The notes under the pieces are model-generated. The model was given only the letters and a program-made list of their open reading frames with translations. It did not search any database and was not told where the DNA came from. A DNA stretch of 31,678 nt from CAYLJO01 sp964383905 (GTDB taxonomy: Bacteria; Acidobacteriota; Blastocatellia; Pyrinomonadales; Pyrinomonadaceae), in NCBI GenBank assembly GCA_964383905.1, contig CAYLJO010000051.1, positions 1-31,678 on the forward strand. The letters are read 5' to 3'. A program made the translations under genes and the position numbers. The stretch's first letter is position 1. The number at the start of each line of letters is the position of its first letter. Shown piece by piece: positions 17,368 to 24,645 of this stretch.

Positions 17368-18080
17368 CACGCCACCCCTACGGCTTCTCCTACGCTCTCC
17401 TCGACCACGCGGCCGTCGAAGAGGTGAATCTCGCGGTCGGCATGGCGCGCGTAGCGCTGGTCATGCGTCACCATGCAGATGGTCGCGCCCCCCCGATGCA
17501 GCTCCCGCAGCAACTCCATCACCGCTTCCCCGTTGGTCGAATCCAGGTTACCCGTCGGCTCGTCGGCCAGCAGGATGCTGGGCTCACCCGCCACGGCCCG
17601 CGCGACGGCGACCCGCTGCTGCTGACCGCCCGAGAGCTGGCTCGGCAGGTGTTTGGCCCGGTGGGCCATGCCGACCCTTTCCAGCGCCTCGTTGACCCGC
17701 TTCCTGCGCTCGGCCCCGCTCATCCCCCGGTAGGTCAGTGGCAACTCGACGTTCTCGTAAACGGTGAGGTCGCCGATCAGGTTGAAGCTCTGAAAGATGA
17801 AGCCGACCTCGCGGTTGCGGATCCGCGCCCGCTCCGACAGCGACAGGTTCGCGACCGGCTCATCATTCAGCCAGTAGTTACCGTCGGTCGGGGAGTCCAG
17901 CAGACCCAGAATAGAGAGCAGGGTTGATTTCCCGCAGCCTGAGGGGCCGGCAATCGAAACGTATTCCCCGTTCTTGATCTCCAGGTGGATGCCCGCCAGG
18001 GCGTGGGTCTCCACCTCGTCGGTGTAGAAAACTTTTTTGACGTCTTCGAGACGGATCAGGGGTTGGGCGGATGCGCTCAT
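17367..18080 (-). CDS. MacB-like ABC transporter ATP-binding protein (paired with ADOP-5)
   Basis: A 237-residue ATPase. Walker A is GPSGCGKST, the Q-loop is FIFQSFNL, the signature is LSGGQQQRVAVARAV, Walker B is ILLADEPTGNLD and the switch histidine is in MVTHD. All are canonical, unlike the D-loop of the second ATPase in this window. The start at 18080 is chosen over an in-frame upstream start at 18104 because AGGAG lies about seven bases before it and the protein then begins at normal family length. It sits 70 bases after the adaptor gene and overlaps ADOP-5 by one base. It probably powers ADOP-5 and possibly ADOP-4 and ADOP-2. Confidence 0.92.
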   Translation of the reverse strand: MSASAQPLIRLEDVKKVFYTDEVETHALAGIHLEIKNGEYVSIAGPSGCGKSTLLSILGLLDSPTDGNYWLNDEPVANLSLSERARIRNREVGFIFQSFNLIGDLTVYENVELPLTYRGMSGAERRKRVNEALERVGMAHRAKHLPSQLSGGQQQRVAVARAVAGEPSILLADEPTGNLDSTNGEAVMELLRELHRGGATICMVTHDQRYARHADREIHLFDGRVVEESVGEAVGVA

Positions 18081-18150
18081 TATTTTCTCCTGGTAACAGG
18101 TCACAGGAAACAGGCCTGTCCCTTGTCACCCGTTACGTGTCATGCTTCTA

Positions 18151-19407
18151 TTAATTCAAACGGATGCGATTAAAAGCGTCCCACGCGGAAGTATCCGAGA
18201 GGATCACTTGATCGCCGGGCTGGAGGCCTTCCAGGATCTCGACGGTATTAACAGAGCTGCGGCCCAGCTTGACGGGGACGCGCACCGCGGCCTTGCCATC
18301 TTCTTCCAGCTTGAACAGGCTCACCGTGCTCTGCGCCTGGCCGAAAGCGGGCCGCCCCACATAGATCACATCACTCAAACGCTCTAACTCGACCGTGCCG
18401 TCTACCGTCAGGTCCGGGCGCGCGCCCTGCGGGAGCTCTCCGTCCAGCGCCACATCGACGGTCACGGTCCCCTGCTGCGCCGCCGGATCGATGCGCATAA
18501 CGTGGCCGGGGATGACGCCGTTGCGCGTATCGACTTCCGCCTTCTGGCCTAAGGCAATGTCCTTGGCCTGGGTCTCGGCGATCTTCAGTTGCGCTTTGAG
18601 GTGCTGCGGCTCGACCACCCTGGCGAGGTTGGAGCCGGGGTTGACTTGTTGCCCCACCTCGACCAGCATCTGCTGCAGCACGCCGTTAGTCCCGGCCTGA
18701 ACACGCAGGGTCTGAACCTGACTGTGCTTGAGATCGAGCAGCGCTTTCAGTTGTGAGATCCGTGCCTGCTGTGAGGCCAGTTGTGCCTCGGTGGCCTTGA
18801 TGTTGACCTCGAGACGCTTCTGCTCGATCTGATAGCGATGGGCCAGCTCCTCGGTCTTGACGCGCGAAAGCCTCAAGATGAGGGCCGGGATCAGTCCATC
18901 CTTGGCCAACGCTTCATCCGTGTCCAACTGGATTTTGGCCTGCTGGTAATCGGCCCGGACCGTGGCCGCGGCGGCCTGTTGGGACATGCGGTCGCTTTCG
19001 AGCTTAACTTTGAGATTATTGTAATCGGCTTCGGCGGCGCGCAACTGGTACTCCGTGTCGACGGCGGACTGCTGCAGCTCGGGGTTGCTCAGCTCGATGA
19101 GCACGGTGTTACTGCTGACGTCCGTGCCCGGCTGCAAGAGGATGCGTTCGACGCGACCCTGTGTGGAGGCGGCGATGACGCGAATGTCTTCGGGAACGAG
19201 TGTGCCTGTGCCCCGCACCTGCCGGAGCATCGGGCCGCGCTTCACGGTATCGACCCAGACCGTAGACCGCTCGACGCTGGGCGCGGCTGGCTTGAGGCGC
19301 GAAACCCCAAGCGTGATTAATGAGACCACCCCAAGTCCGACGATGGCGTAGAGGACGGTGCGCAGGCGGCGATTGCGAACTGAAGATTTTGGGCGAGGTA
19401 TATCCAT
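18151..19407 (-). CDS. MacA/HlyD-type periplasmic adaptor (membrane fusion) protein
   Basis: A 418-residue adaptor. After a basic start (MDIPRPKSSVRNRRLR) comes one membrane anchor (VLYAIVGLGVVSLITLGV, about residues 18-36). A lipoyl-like segment follows (VRGTGTLVPEDIRVIAAS...GRVERILLQPGTDV). A long alpha-helical hairpin (about residues 100-220, rich in Q, A, E and L) is followed by the returning lipoyl half, a beta-barrel region, and the C-terminal block GLQPGDQVILSDTSAWD. Such proteins connect inner-membrane MacB-type transporters to an outer-membrane channel. No TolC-like gene is visible nearby. The ATG at 19407 is chosen over a GTG at 19458 because it removes a non-family leader. It heads the exporter unit and has a sigma-54-type promoter. 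Confidence 0.9.
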   Translation of the reverse strand: MDIPRPKSSVRNRRLRTVLYAIVGLGVVSLITLGVSRLKPAAPSVERSTVWVDTVKRGPMLRQVRGTGTLVPEDIRVIAASTQGRVERILLQPGTDVSSNTVLIELSNPELQQSAVDTEYQLRAAEADYNNLKVKLESDRMSQQAAAATVRADYQQAKIQLDTDEALAKDGLIPALILRLSRVKTEELAHRYQIEQKRLEVNIKATEAQLASQQARISQLKALLDLKHSQVQTLRVQAGTNGVLQQMLVEVGQQVNPGSNLARVVEPQHLKAQLKIAETQAKDIALGQKAEVDTRNGVIPGHVMRIDPAAQQGTVTVDVALDGELPQGARPDLTVDGTVELERLSDVIYVGRPAFGQAQSTVSLFKLEEDGKAAVRVPVKLGRSSVNTVEILEGLQPGDQVILSDTSAWDAFNRIRLN

Positions 19408-19429
19408 ATATTTTCCCGTAAAGCTGATG

Positions 19430-19445
19430 GGCGAACGCCGTGCCA
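19430..19445 (-). promoter_or_regulatory. Sigma-54 (-24/-12) promoter of the adaptor-exporter unit
   Basis: Minus-strand TGGCACG-GCGT-TCGCC (from 19445 to 19430) matches the consensus TGGCACG-N4-TTGCW in the whole -24 half and in the invariant -12 GC, with a T to C and a final C. The expected start site near 19420 leaves a leader of about 13 bases before the ATG at 19407. The candidate enhancer palindrome is centred 94.5 bases upstream of the GG. Confidence 0.65.
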
Positions 19446-19510
19446 CACGGTAAGACACAGTTAAACTGCCGAATGACTAGGGTTAATAAGGATCTGAGGT
19501 TCGAGATGTG

Positions 19511-19556
19511 GCCTGCGGATGTCCGCTTCTGGGATTGGGCAATCCCAAAATCGAAA
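19511..19556 (-). promoter_or_regulatory. Palindromic element B, candidate enhancer site for the sigma-54 regulator
   Basis: TGGGATT at 19530-19536 pairs with AATCCCA at 19541-19547 across a 4-base loop, with further outer pairs. The 46 bases agree with 4942-4987 at 38 positions, including gtccg before and aatcgaaa after the dyad. Mismatches are concentrated in the loop, as expected of a conserved protein-binding dyad. Confidence 0.52.
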
Positions 19557-19675
19557 TGGATGTTGGCTTCAGCAGTTTTGCTCTTAGTGTATCTCTCTTC
19601 ACCGTCGCGTGAGGTGATGGCTGAAATTTTTATGAGACCATGTGAAGAAGAAGGGCTGATTGGACAGTGCTTACG

Positions 19676-20713
19676 TTATACGACGGTGACTTCTAAACGC
19701 CGTTCGGCCAGGCGGTCGGCCGCCCTGTAGGTCGGGATCCCGTCCGTCCGAGCGATCGCGAAGATGTGGAGAATCGTGTCATAGATTTCATTCACCTTCC
19801 TGGCGGACTGTGACGGCTGCCATCCGAGGAACTCGATGCAACCGTTGATCACCCCACCCGCGTTGGCAACATAGTCCGGGGCGTAAAGAATGTTACGCCC
19901 CTCAAGCGCGTCGCCGTGTCGCGCTTCGAGAAGTTGATTGTTCGCGGCCCCCGCAACGATTTCGACTTTGAGCCGCGGTACCGTTTGATCGTTGATGATT
20001 CCACCGAGAGCGCAGGGCGAGAAGATGTCAGCCTGAACACCATAAATCTCACGGGGCCGTACCGGCGCAGCATTGAACTCATCGACGACCCGCTTCACCC
20101 GCTCTGAGTCGATGTCGGTGACGACGAGCCTCGCCCCGGCGTGGTGAAGCTCTTGGGCAAGGTGGAAGCCCACGTGCCCGCACCCTTGAACTGCGACGGT
20201 GCGGCCTGAAAGCTGATCGGAGCCCCACCGGTATTTCGCCGATGCCTGGAGCGCACGGAAGACGCCGTGTGCCGTCACGGGCGACGGATCACCGGACCCC
20301 CCGATAAGACCGCCAACGTGGCGCGTCTCCTGGCGCACATACTCCATGTCGGACGTGCTTGTCCCGACGTCCTCCGCCGTGATGTAGCGCCCGCCGAGCG
20401 TCTCGACGAAGCGCCCGTGAGTGCGGAAGACGGCCTCGCGATGTGGCGTTTTATTGTCGCCGATGATGACCGACTTGCCGCCACCGAAGGGCAGCCCGGC
20501 CAGGGCGTTTTTATAAGTCATCCCACGCGCCAGGCGAAGCGCATCGGCGAGTGCCTCCTCCTCGCTCCGGTAGTCCCAGAAGCGCGCGCCGCCGAGGGCC
20601 GGACCGAGGACGGTGCTATGAATAGCGATGATGCCGCGATAGCCCGTCGAAGGGTCAAAGCAGAGCAGGACCTGTTCGTGCTCAGACTCTGTTTTCTTCT
20701 CAAATATTTTCAT
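19676..20713 (-). CDS. Leucine dehydrogenase (Glu/Leu/Phe/Val dehydrogenase family)
   Basis: A 345-residue NAD-dependent amino-acid dehydrogenase that reversibly deaminates leucine and other branched-chain amino acids to 2-oxo acids plus ammonia. The substrate domain has GGARFWDY, then K68 in GMTYKNALAGLPFGGGK and K80 at the end of the same block. These two lysines fall at the positions known from Bacillus leucine dehydrogenase. The Rossmann motif is AVQGCGHVGFHLAQEL, and the adenine-binding aspartate follows in VVTDID. AGAANNQL and YVANAGGVINGC are further family blocks. Its start overlaps the stop of the PPOX-family gene by four bases (ATGA), so translation is coupled. Phenylalanine or valine dehydrogenase cannot be ruled out, since specificity varies within the family. 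Confidence 0.9.
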   Translation of the reverse strand: MKIFEKKTESEHEQVLLCFDPSTGYRGIIAIHSTVLGPALGGARFWDYRSEEEALADALRLARGMTYKNALAGLPFGGGKSVIIGDNKTPHREAVFRTHGRFVETLGGRYITAEDVGTSTSDMEYVRQETRHVGGLIGGSGDPSPVTAHGVFRALQASAKYRWGSDQLSGRTVAVQGCGHVGFHLAQELHHAGARLVVTDIDSERVKRVVDEFNAAPVRPREIYGVQADIFSPCALGGIINDQTVPRLKVEIVAGAANNQLLEARHGDALEGRNILYAPDYVANAGGVINGCIEFLGWQPSQSARKVNEIYDTILHIFAIARTDGIPTYRAADRLAERRLEVTVV

Positions 20714-21369
20714 TTCCGAACTCGCATCATCTTATACTGAGGCGGCTTGATTCCCGGCCGCAGGCGCGGGTCGCTGACCGGCGGGGCGGCGGTCAAACGA
20801 AGCGGGATTTCACCCGCCCACACCGGGAGTTGATAATCAGCCTCGTCATCGAGTGGGGGGCCCGTGCGCACCTTGGCCGAGACCTCAGTCAGCGGCAGGG
20901 ATAACACCATGGTGGCTTTAACCTCATTCTCGCTCGGCGGTCGCACTTCCTCCCACCGCCCGGGAACGATGTGATCGGAGAAGGCGCGCAGCGCCTCCAA
21001 CTTCTCGATGGGATCATCTACAACCGACGCCGTGCCAAACACGACGACCGATCGATAATTCATCGAATGATGAAACACCGAGCGGGCGAGCACGAGGCCG
21101 TCAACTAAGGTCACGGTGACGCAGACCTCGATCCCGTCCTTGAGCACCCGCAGCATCCGGCTCGCCTGTGAGCCGTGGATGTAGAGGTTGTCCCCGGCCC
21201 GCGCGTACCCCGTCGGGATCACAAAGGGCTTACCGTCGACCGTAAAGCCCACGTGACAGATGAATCCTTCGTCCAGAATCTGGTAGACGATTTCACGCTG
21301 GTACTGCCCCCGCTGAGGGAGTCGTCGCAGAGCAGTCCGCCGGGTCGGTGTAAAATTTTCCATTGTCAT
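20710..21369 (-). CDS. Pyridoxamine 5'-phosphate oxidase-like FMN-binding protein
   Basis: A 219-residue split-barrel flavin-binding protein of the Pyridox_ox_2 (NimA-like) type. Family features are RREIVYQILDEGFICHVGF-like helix-strand order at residues 20-45 (here QYQREIVYQIL), the strand GKPFVIPTGYAR, YIHGSQASRML, and MNYRSVVVFGTA. It is not the true PdxH enzyme. Members of this family bind FMN or F420/heme, and most are uncharacterised. It overlaps leucine dehydrogenase by four bases and follows the GNAT gene by 71 bases. An alternative ATG lies two codons in. The association with a MocR regulator, which uses PLP, is suggestive but not proof of a vitamin B6 role. Confidence 0.82.
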   Translation of the reverse strand: MTMENFTPTRRTALRRLPQRGQYQREIVYQILDEGFICHVGFTVDGKPFVIPTGYARAGDNLYIHGSQASRMLRVLKDGIEVCVTVTLVDGLVLARSVFHHSMNYRSVVVFGTASVVDDPIEKLEALRAFSDHIVPGRWEEVRPPSENEVKATMVLSLPLTEVSAKVRTGPPLDDEADYQLPVWAGEIPLRLTAAPPVSDPRLRPGIKPPQYKMMRVRK

Positions 21370-21440
21370 TCATTCCGCTACTCAAGCTGCATCGCATTCA
21401 ACTCTACCTTACCAATCTGCTTCCCTGTTGATTTGATGCC

Positions 21441-21878
21441 TCATGGAAAGTGGTGGTCGCGCTTCTCCATCCAGCGTTTAGGATCTTTTAGCTCGGTGAA
21501 CCCGACCCGGCGGTATAGCTCGTGAGCATCCTTGGTGGCCAGCATCCACCGGTGGAGCCCCTGAAGCTCAGGGTAAGAGACGATCACTTCGACCAGCCAT
21601 TTTCCCAACCCCAGCCCGCGGAATGCGTCCAGCACAAACACGTCGGCGAGCCAGGCGAAGGTCGCGTAATCGGTGATCACCCGCGCGAATCCGACCTGGC
21701 TTTGACCCTTGTAGATGCCAAAAGAAAGGGAGTGCTCAATCGAGCGTTTGATGGTTTCAAGAGGTCTGCCGACGGCCCAGTAGGATGACGTATTCAAAAA
21801 CCGGTGGATAACTTCGATGTCCAGCCGCCTCTGATCGGTGCTGATCCGGTACTCGCCTCGCTGCCATTCATGAATCAT
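21441..21878 (-). CDS. GNAT family N-acetyltransferase
   Basis: A 145-residue acetyltransferase. The acetyl-CoA-binding motif A is FVLDAFRGLGLGKWLVEVIV, with the R-G-L-G-L-G-K pattern of the pyrophosphate loop. The C-terminal motif B is LATKDAHELYRRVGFTEL. The start at 21878 has a perfect AGGAGG nine bases upstream; the open frame extends seven codons further but only to a TTG. The gene lies 17 bases after the EamA transporter. The acceptor substrate cannot be read from the sequence; small-molecule amines or amino acids are the usual targets in this subgroup. Confidence 0.85.
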   Translation of the reverse strand: MIHEWQRGEYRISTDQRRLDIEVIHRFLNTSSYWAVGRPLETIKRSIEHSLSFGIYKGQSQVGFARVITDYATFAWLADVFVLDAFRGLGLGKWLVEVIVSYPELQGLHRWMLATKDAHELYRRVGFTELKDPKRWMEKRDHHFP

Positions 21879-21885
21879 TAGATCA

Positions 21886-21893
21886 CCCCTCCT
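21886..21893 (-). promoter_or_regulatory. Strong ribosome binding site deciding the GNAT start
   Basis: AGGAGGGG lies between the EamA stop codon and the ATG at 21878, nine bases upstream of it. An upstream TTG start at 21899 would place this site inside the coding sequence. Confidence 0.7.
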
Positions 21894-21895
21894 GA

Positions 21896-22771
21896 TCAAT
21901 CTTTCATCCTGCGTTTGATGATCAACCCGATGCCCGCCATGATGCCCGCGCCGCCGGCAGCGACCCGCCAGGTCAATGCTTCGCCCAGGACCAACATCCC
22001 CAGAGTCACGGCGATCAGCGGCGTGACGAGTGGGATCAGCATGGTCTTTGTGACTTCCATGTGCCTGACCAGCCAGTAGAAGAGGAGAAACGCGACGGCG
22101 GAGCCGACGAGCGCCAGGTAGAAGAGGGAAACAAAGGCCAGTGACGTCCAGCGGAAGTTCAGCGGGTTTCCCTCCAGCGTGATGCCGATCAGCAGCAGCG
22201 GGATCAGGCCGAAGATCATCTGCCCCGAGGCGAGTACGGCCGGGTCAAGGTGGCGGGCGCGCGCTTTCACGAGCACATTGGCGTAGGCGACACCGAACGC
22301 GCCAAGCACGATGGCGACGCTCCCCTGGAGCGCCGAAGGCCCTTCGGTGTTCATCTCGTTAGAAAAGATCAGAGCGACTCCCAGGATCCCCAGCAAGACG
22401 CCGGCCAGTTTCGCCAGCGTCATGCGCTCTTCGGGAAGATAGTGATGGGCGATGATCAGACCGAACGCAGGGATGATCGTTTGAAGTATGGCGGCGAGTC
22501 CCGAAGAGGTGCGCTGCTCTCCCCAGAACAGTAGGCCGTAGTTGACGGTGAAGGCCAAAAACCCGGTGATCGCGATGAGGCCCCAATCACGCCGGTCGCG
22601 CGGCAGCGGGGTGCGCCGCGCGGCGACGATCAATAAGAGTATGCACGCGGCGATGACAAAGCGGATCCCGGCAAAACTGATCGGCGGCAGGTCGCGCAGG
22701 CCGAGCTTGATAAAGAGCCAGGTGGAGCCCCAGATGAGACTCAAGAGAAGCCAGACGAAGAGGGTTGCCAT
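21896..22771 (-). CDS. EamA/DMT-superfamily transporter
   Basis: A 291-residue integral membrane protein with ten predicted helices in two homologous halves. Half one begins MATLFVWLLLSLIWGSTWLFIKLGL, a hallmark of EamA proteins (the GSTW-F motif). Half two includes GSVAIVLGAFGVAYANVLVKA and ends LTWRVAAGGAGIMAGIGLIIKRRMKD. EamA carriers commonly export amino acids or metabolites. An ATG at 22897 would add 42 hydrophilic residues, but neither start has a clear ribosome binding site; 22771 gives the normal family length. The gene diverges from a MocR-type regulator, an arrangement often seen for transporters that the regulator controls. Confidence 0.85.
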   Translation of the reverse strand: MATLFVWLLLSLIWGSTWLFIKLGLRDLPPISFAGIRFVIAACILLLIVAARRTPLPRDRRDWGLIAITGFLAFTVNYGLLFWGEQRTSSGLAAILQTIIPAFGLIIAHHYLPEERMTLAKLAGVLLGILGVALIFSNEMNTEGPSALQGSVAIVLGAFGVAYANVLVKARARHLDPAVLASGQMIFGLIPLLLIGITLEGNPLNFRWTSLAFVSLFYLALVGSAVAFLLFYWLVRHMEVTKTMLIPLVTPLIAVTLGMLVLGEALTWRVAAGGAGIMAGIGLIIKRRMKD

Positions 22772-22954
22772 CAACCGATGATTCGCGACCCACCTGCGCC
22801 ACGGATGAGCTGAGGCGGCCGCGGGTACGCAGGCGAGAGGGGAGGCTACCTCAAGGTAGTCATCAGAGTTTTGACACTTCTGACGGGTAGGTCTCATATC
22901 TCGAAAAAAAATAACATTGTATCAACCGTAATATGTTACATTCTTCTGTTTCTT

Positions 22955-22983
22955 AACATAATCGTTGACACAATCAAAGTCAA
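22955..22983 (-). promoter_or_regulatory. Candidate promoter for the EamA-GNAT-PPOX-LeuDH unit
   Basis: On the minus strand, TTGACT (22983-22978) is followed by a 17-base spacer and TATGTT (22960-22955). It overlaps the opposing MocR promoter, so the two should compete for RNA polymerase and could be switched together by one bound regulator. Confidence 0.45.
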
Positions 22984-22993
22984 TAACTATATT
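22965..22993 (+). promoter_or_regulatory. Sigma-70 promoter of the MocR gene, leaderless transcript predicted
   Basis: TTGACA at 22965-22970, a 17-base spacer, and TATATT at 22988-22993. The start codon ATG is at 23000, so a start site seven bases past the -10 falls on or at the A of the ATG. This predicts a leaderless mRNA, consistent with the lack of any ribosome binding site. Confidence 0.6.
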
Positions 22994-22999
22994 GTCACT

Positions 23000-24388
23000 A
23001 TGACGATTTGGTTGCCAGAGATAACTAACCGTCAGGGTTCACTATCCAAAGCAATTGTTGACGCTCTATCGGAGGACATTGAAGCGGGAAGGCTTGAGCC
23101 GGGGACCCGGCTTCCGACCCACCGCGAATTGGCGGACCGACTCGGCGTCGCCATCGGCACGGTGACTCGGGCCTACGCCTTAGCGCAACGTCAAGGCCTC
23201 ATTAGCGGCGAGGTCGGGCGCGGCACCTTCGTCGGCCCGGGGGTAGGCATCGAGGGCATCATGCACGAGCCGGATGAGGAAACGTCGCTGATTGATCTGA
23301 GTAAGAACCGGGTCTTACGTGACGTGCGAGACCCGATGATTGCGGAGGCGCTGGCTGCGCTGAGCACGCGGCCTGATCTTGCCCCTTTGTTTGACTACTA
23401 CCAGACGGCGGCGGGAATAGAGCGGCACCGCGCCGCCGTGGCCTCCTGGATAAGTCGCCCGGGTTTTGCCGTGAGTCCGGAGCAGACCCTCATTTGCAGC
23501 GGCGCCCAGCACGCGTTGGTGGTCACCCTGGCGACCTTAACAAAGCCCGGCGACACAGTGCTCACGGAGCAGGTGACCTATCCCGGGCTTAAAGCTTTGG
23601 CCAACCTTTTCCACCTTCACCTACAGGGCTTGCCGATGGACGAGTACGGTCTTCAGCCGGAGGCCTTTAAGGAGGCCTGCCGCGCGGGAACAGCAAAGGT
23701 ATTATATTGTATCCCCACGCTGCATAACCCGACGGCGACGGTGATGCCGGACGCACGCCGCCAGGAGATTGCCGCCATCGCGGAGGCAAACAATATCGCT
23801 ATTATCGAGGATGACGTGTACGGATTTCTCTACGAGGAAGCCCCGCCGCCGATTGCCGCCTACGCCCCGGAGCACTGTTACTACATCAACAGCGCCTCCA
23901 AGAGTATTGCGCCGGGCCTGCGAATCGGGTATGTAGTCCCCCCTCGCGAAGCTCTCCACCGGGTCGCCACTGCCATTCGCACAACGGCCTGGGAGGCCTC
24001 GCCGGTGATGGCCGAACTCATTACCATCTGGATTGAGAATGGGACGGCTGACCGTATTGTTAATTGGAAGCGCAGAGAGATAGCGGCGCGATACATGCTC
24101 GCCAGAAGCATTCTCGGCAGACTGCAGGGTGATCCGCCTCCGGCGAGCTGCCACATCTGGATGTCGCTTCCTGAGCCGTGGCGGAGCGAAGATTTTGCTG
24201 CCCAGGCGCGGGCGCGAGGCGTCAGCGTGCCGCCGTCAGAAACGTTTGTCGTGGGGCGTGGCACGGCACCGCACGCCGTGCGCATCTGTTTGGGGTCGCC
24301 TCAAGACCGGCGCCAACTGGAAAAGGGGCTCGGCATCCTTGCCGAGATTCTTCAGGACTCACCCGAGCCGGCCCTGTCGATAGTTTAA
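23000..24388 (+). CDS. MocR-type transcription regulator (GntR domain fused to class I aminotransferase)
   Basis: A 462-residue PLP-dependent regulator. The N-terminal winged helix-turn-helix (about residues 1-80) contains LSEDIEAGRLEPGTRLPTHR and LADRLGVAIGTVTRAYALAQ, typical of GntR proteins. The aminotransferase-like domain follows. It includes CSGAQHALVVTLATLTKPGD, TLHNPTA, DDVYGFL, and the Schiff-base lysine K301 in SASKSIAPGLRIGYV. Such regulators sense PLP and amino-acid ligands. The frame is open for 43 codons before this ATG, but those residues are not family-like and the -10 box lies inside them, so 23000 is the start. It is divergent from the EamA exporter unit, its likely target. 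Confidence 0.9.
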   Translation: MTIWLPEITNRQGSLSKAIVDALSEDIEAGRLEPGTRLPTHRELADRLGVAIGTVTRAYALAQRQGLISGEVGRGTFVGPGVGIEGIMHEPDEETSLIDLSKNRVLRDVRDPMIAEALAALSTRPDLAPLFDYYQTAAGIERHRAAVASWISRPGFAVSPEQTLICSGAQHALVVTLATLTKPGDTVLTEQVTYPGLKALANLFHLHLQGLPMDEYGLQPEAFKEACRAGTAKVLYCIPTLHNPTATVMPDARRQEIAAIAEANNIAIIEDDVYGFLYEEAPPPIAAYAPEHCYYINSASKSIAPGLRIGYVVPPREALHRVATAIRTTAWEASPVMAELITIWIENGTADRIVNWKRREIAARYMLARSILGRLQGDPPPASCHIWMSLPEPWRSEDFAAQARARGVSVPPSETFVVGRGTAPHAVRICLGSPQDRRQLEKGLGILAEILQDSPEPALSIV

Positions 24389-24645
24389 TTGAAGCTGGTG
24401 CATAAATCAGCAATCAGGTTTTGATACGCCATCTGGCGCAATCTAACTGCTCTTTGATATAAGCTAACGGCCTCTTCGCCCGGTAGCCGGTCAGGAAACA
24501 GATTTGGTACAGCCAGACGCTGGCCGGGACGAAAGCGCCATTACGACCGTGGCCTTTGGCCGGACACTCTTTCAAGCCCGTGGCCAGCATGATCCGCGGA
24601 AAGAGCGACATATGGAGAACGTCTATGATTGGGGGAGCTACCGCT

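Noticed and set aside
16564..17427. Plus-strand open frame of 287 codons opposite ADOP-5
   Set aside because: Antisense shadow in GC-rich DNA; H- and R-rich sequence with no domain and overlapping a certain gene.
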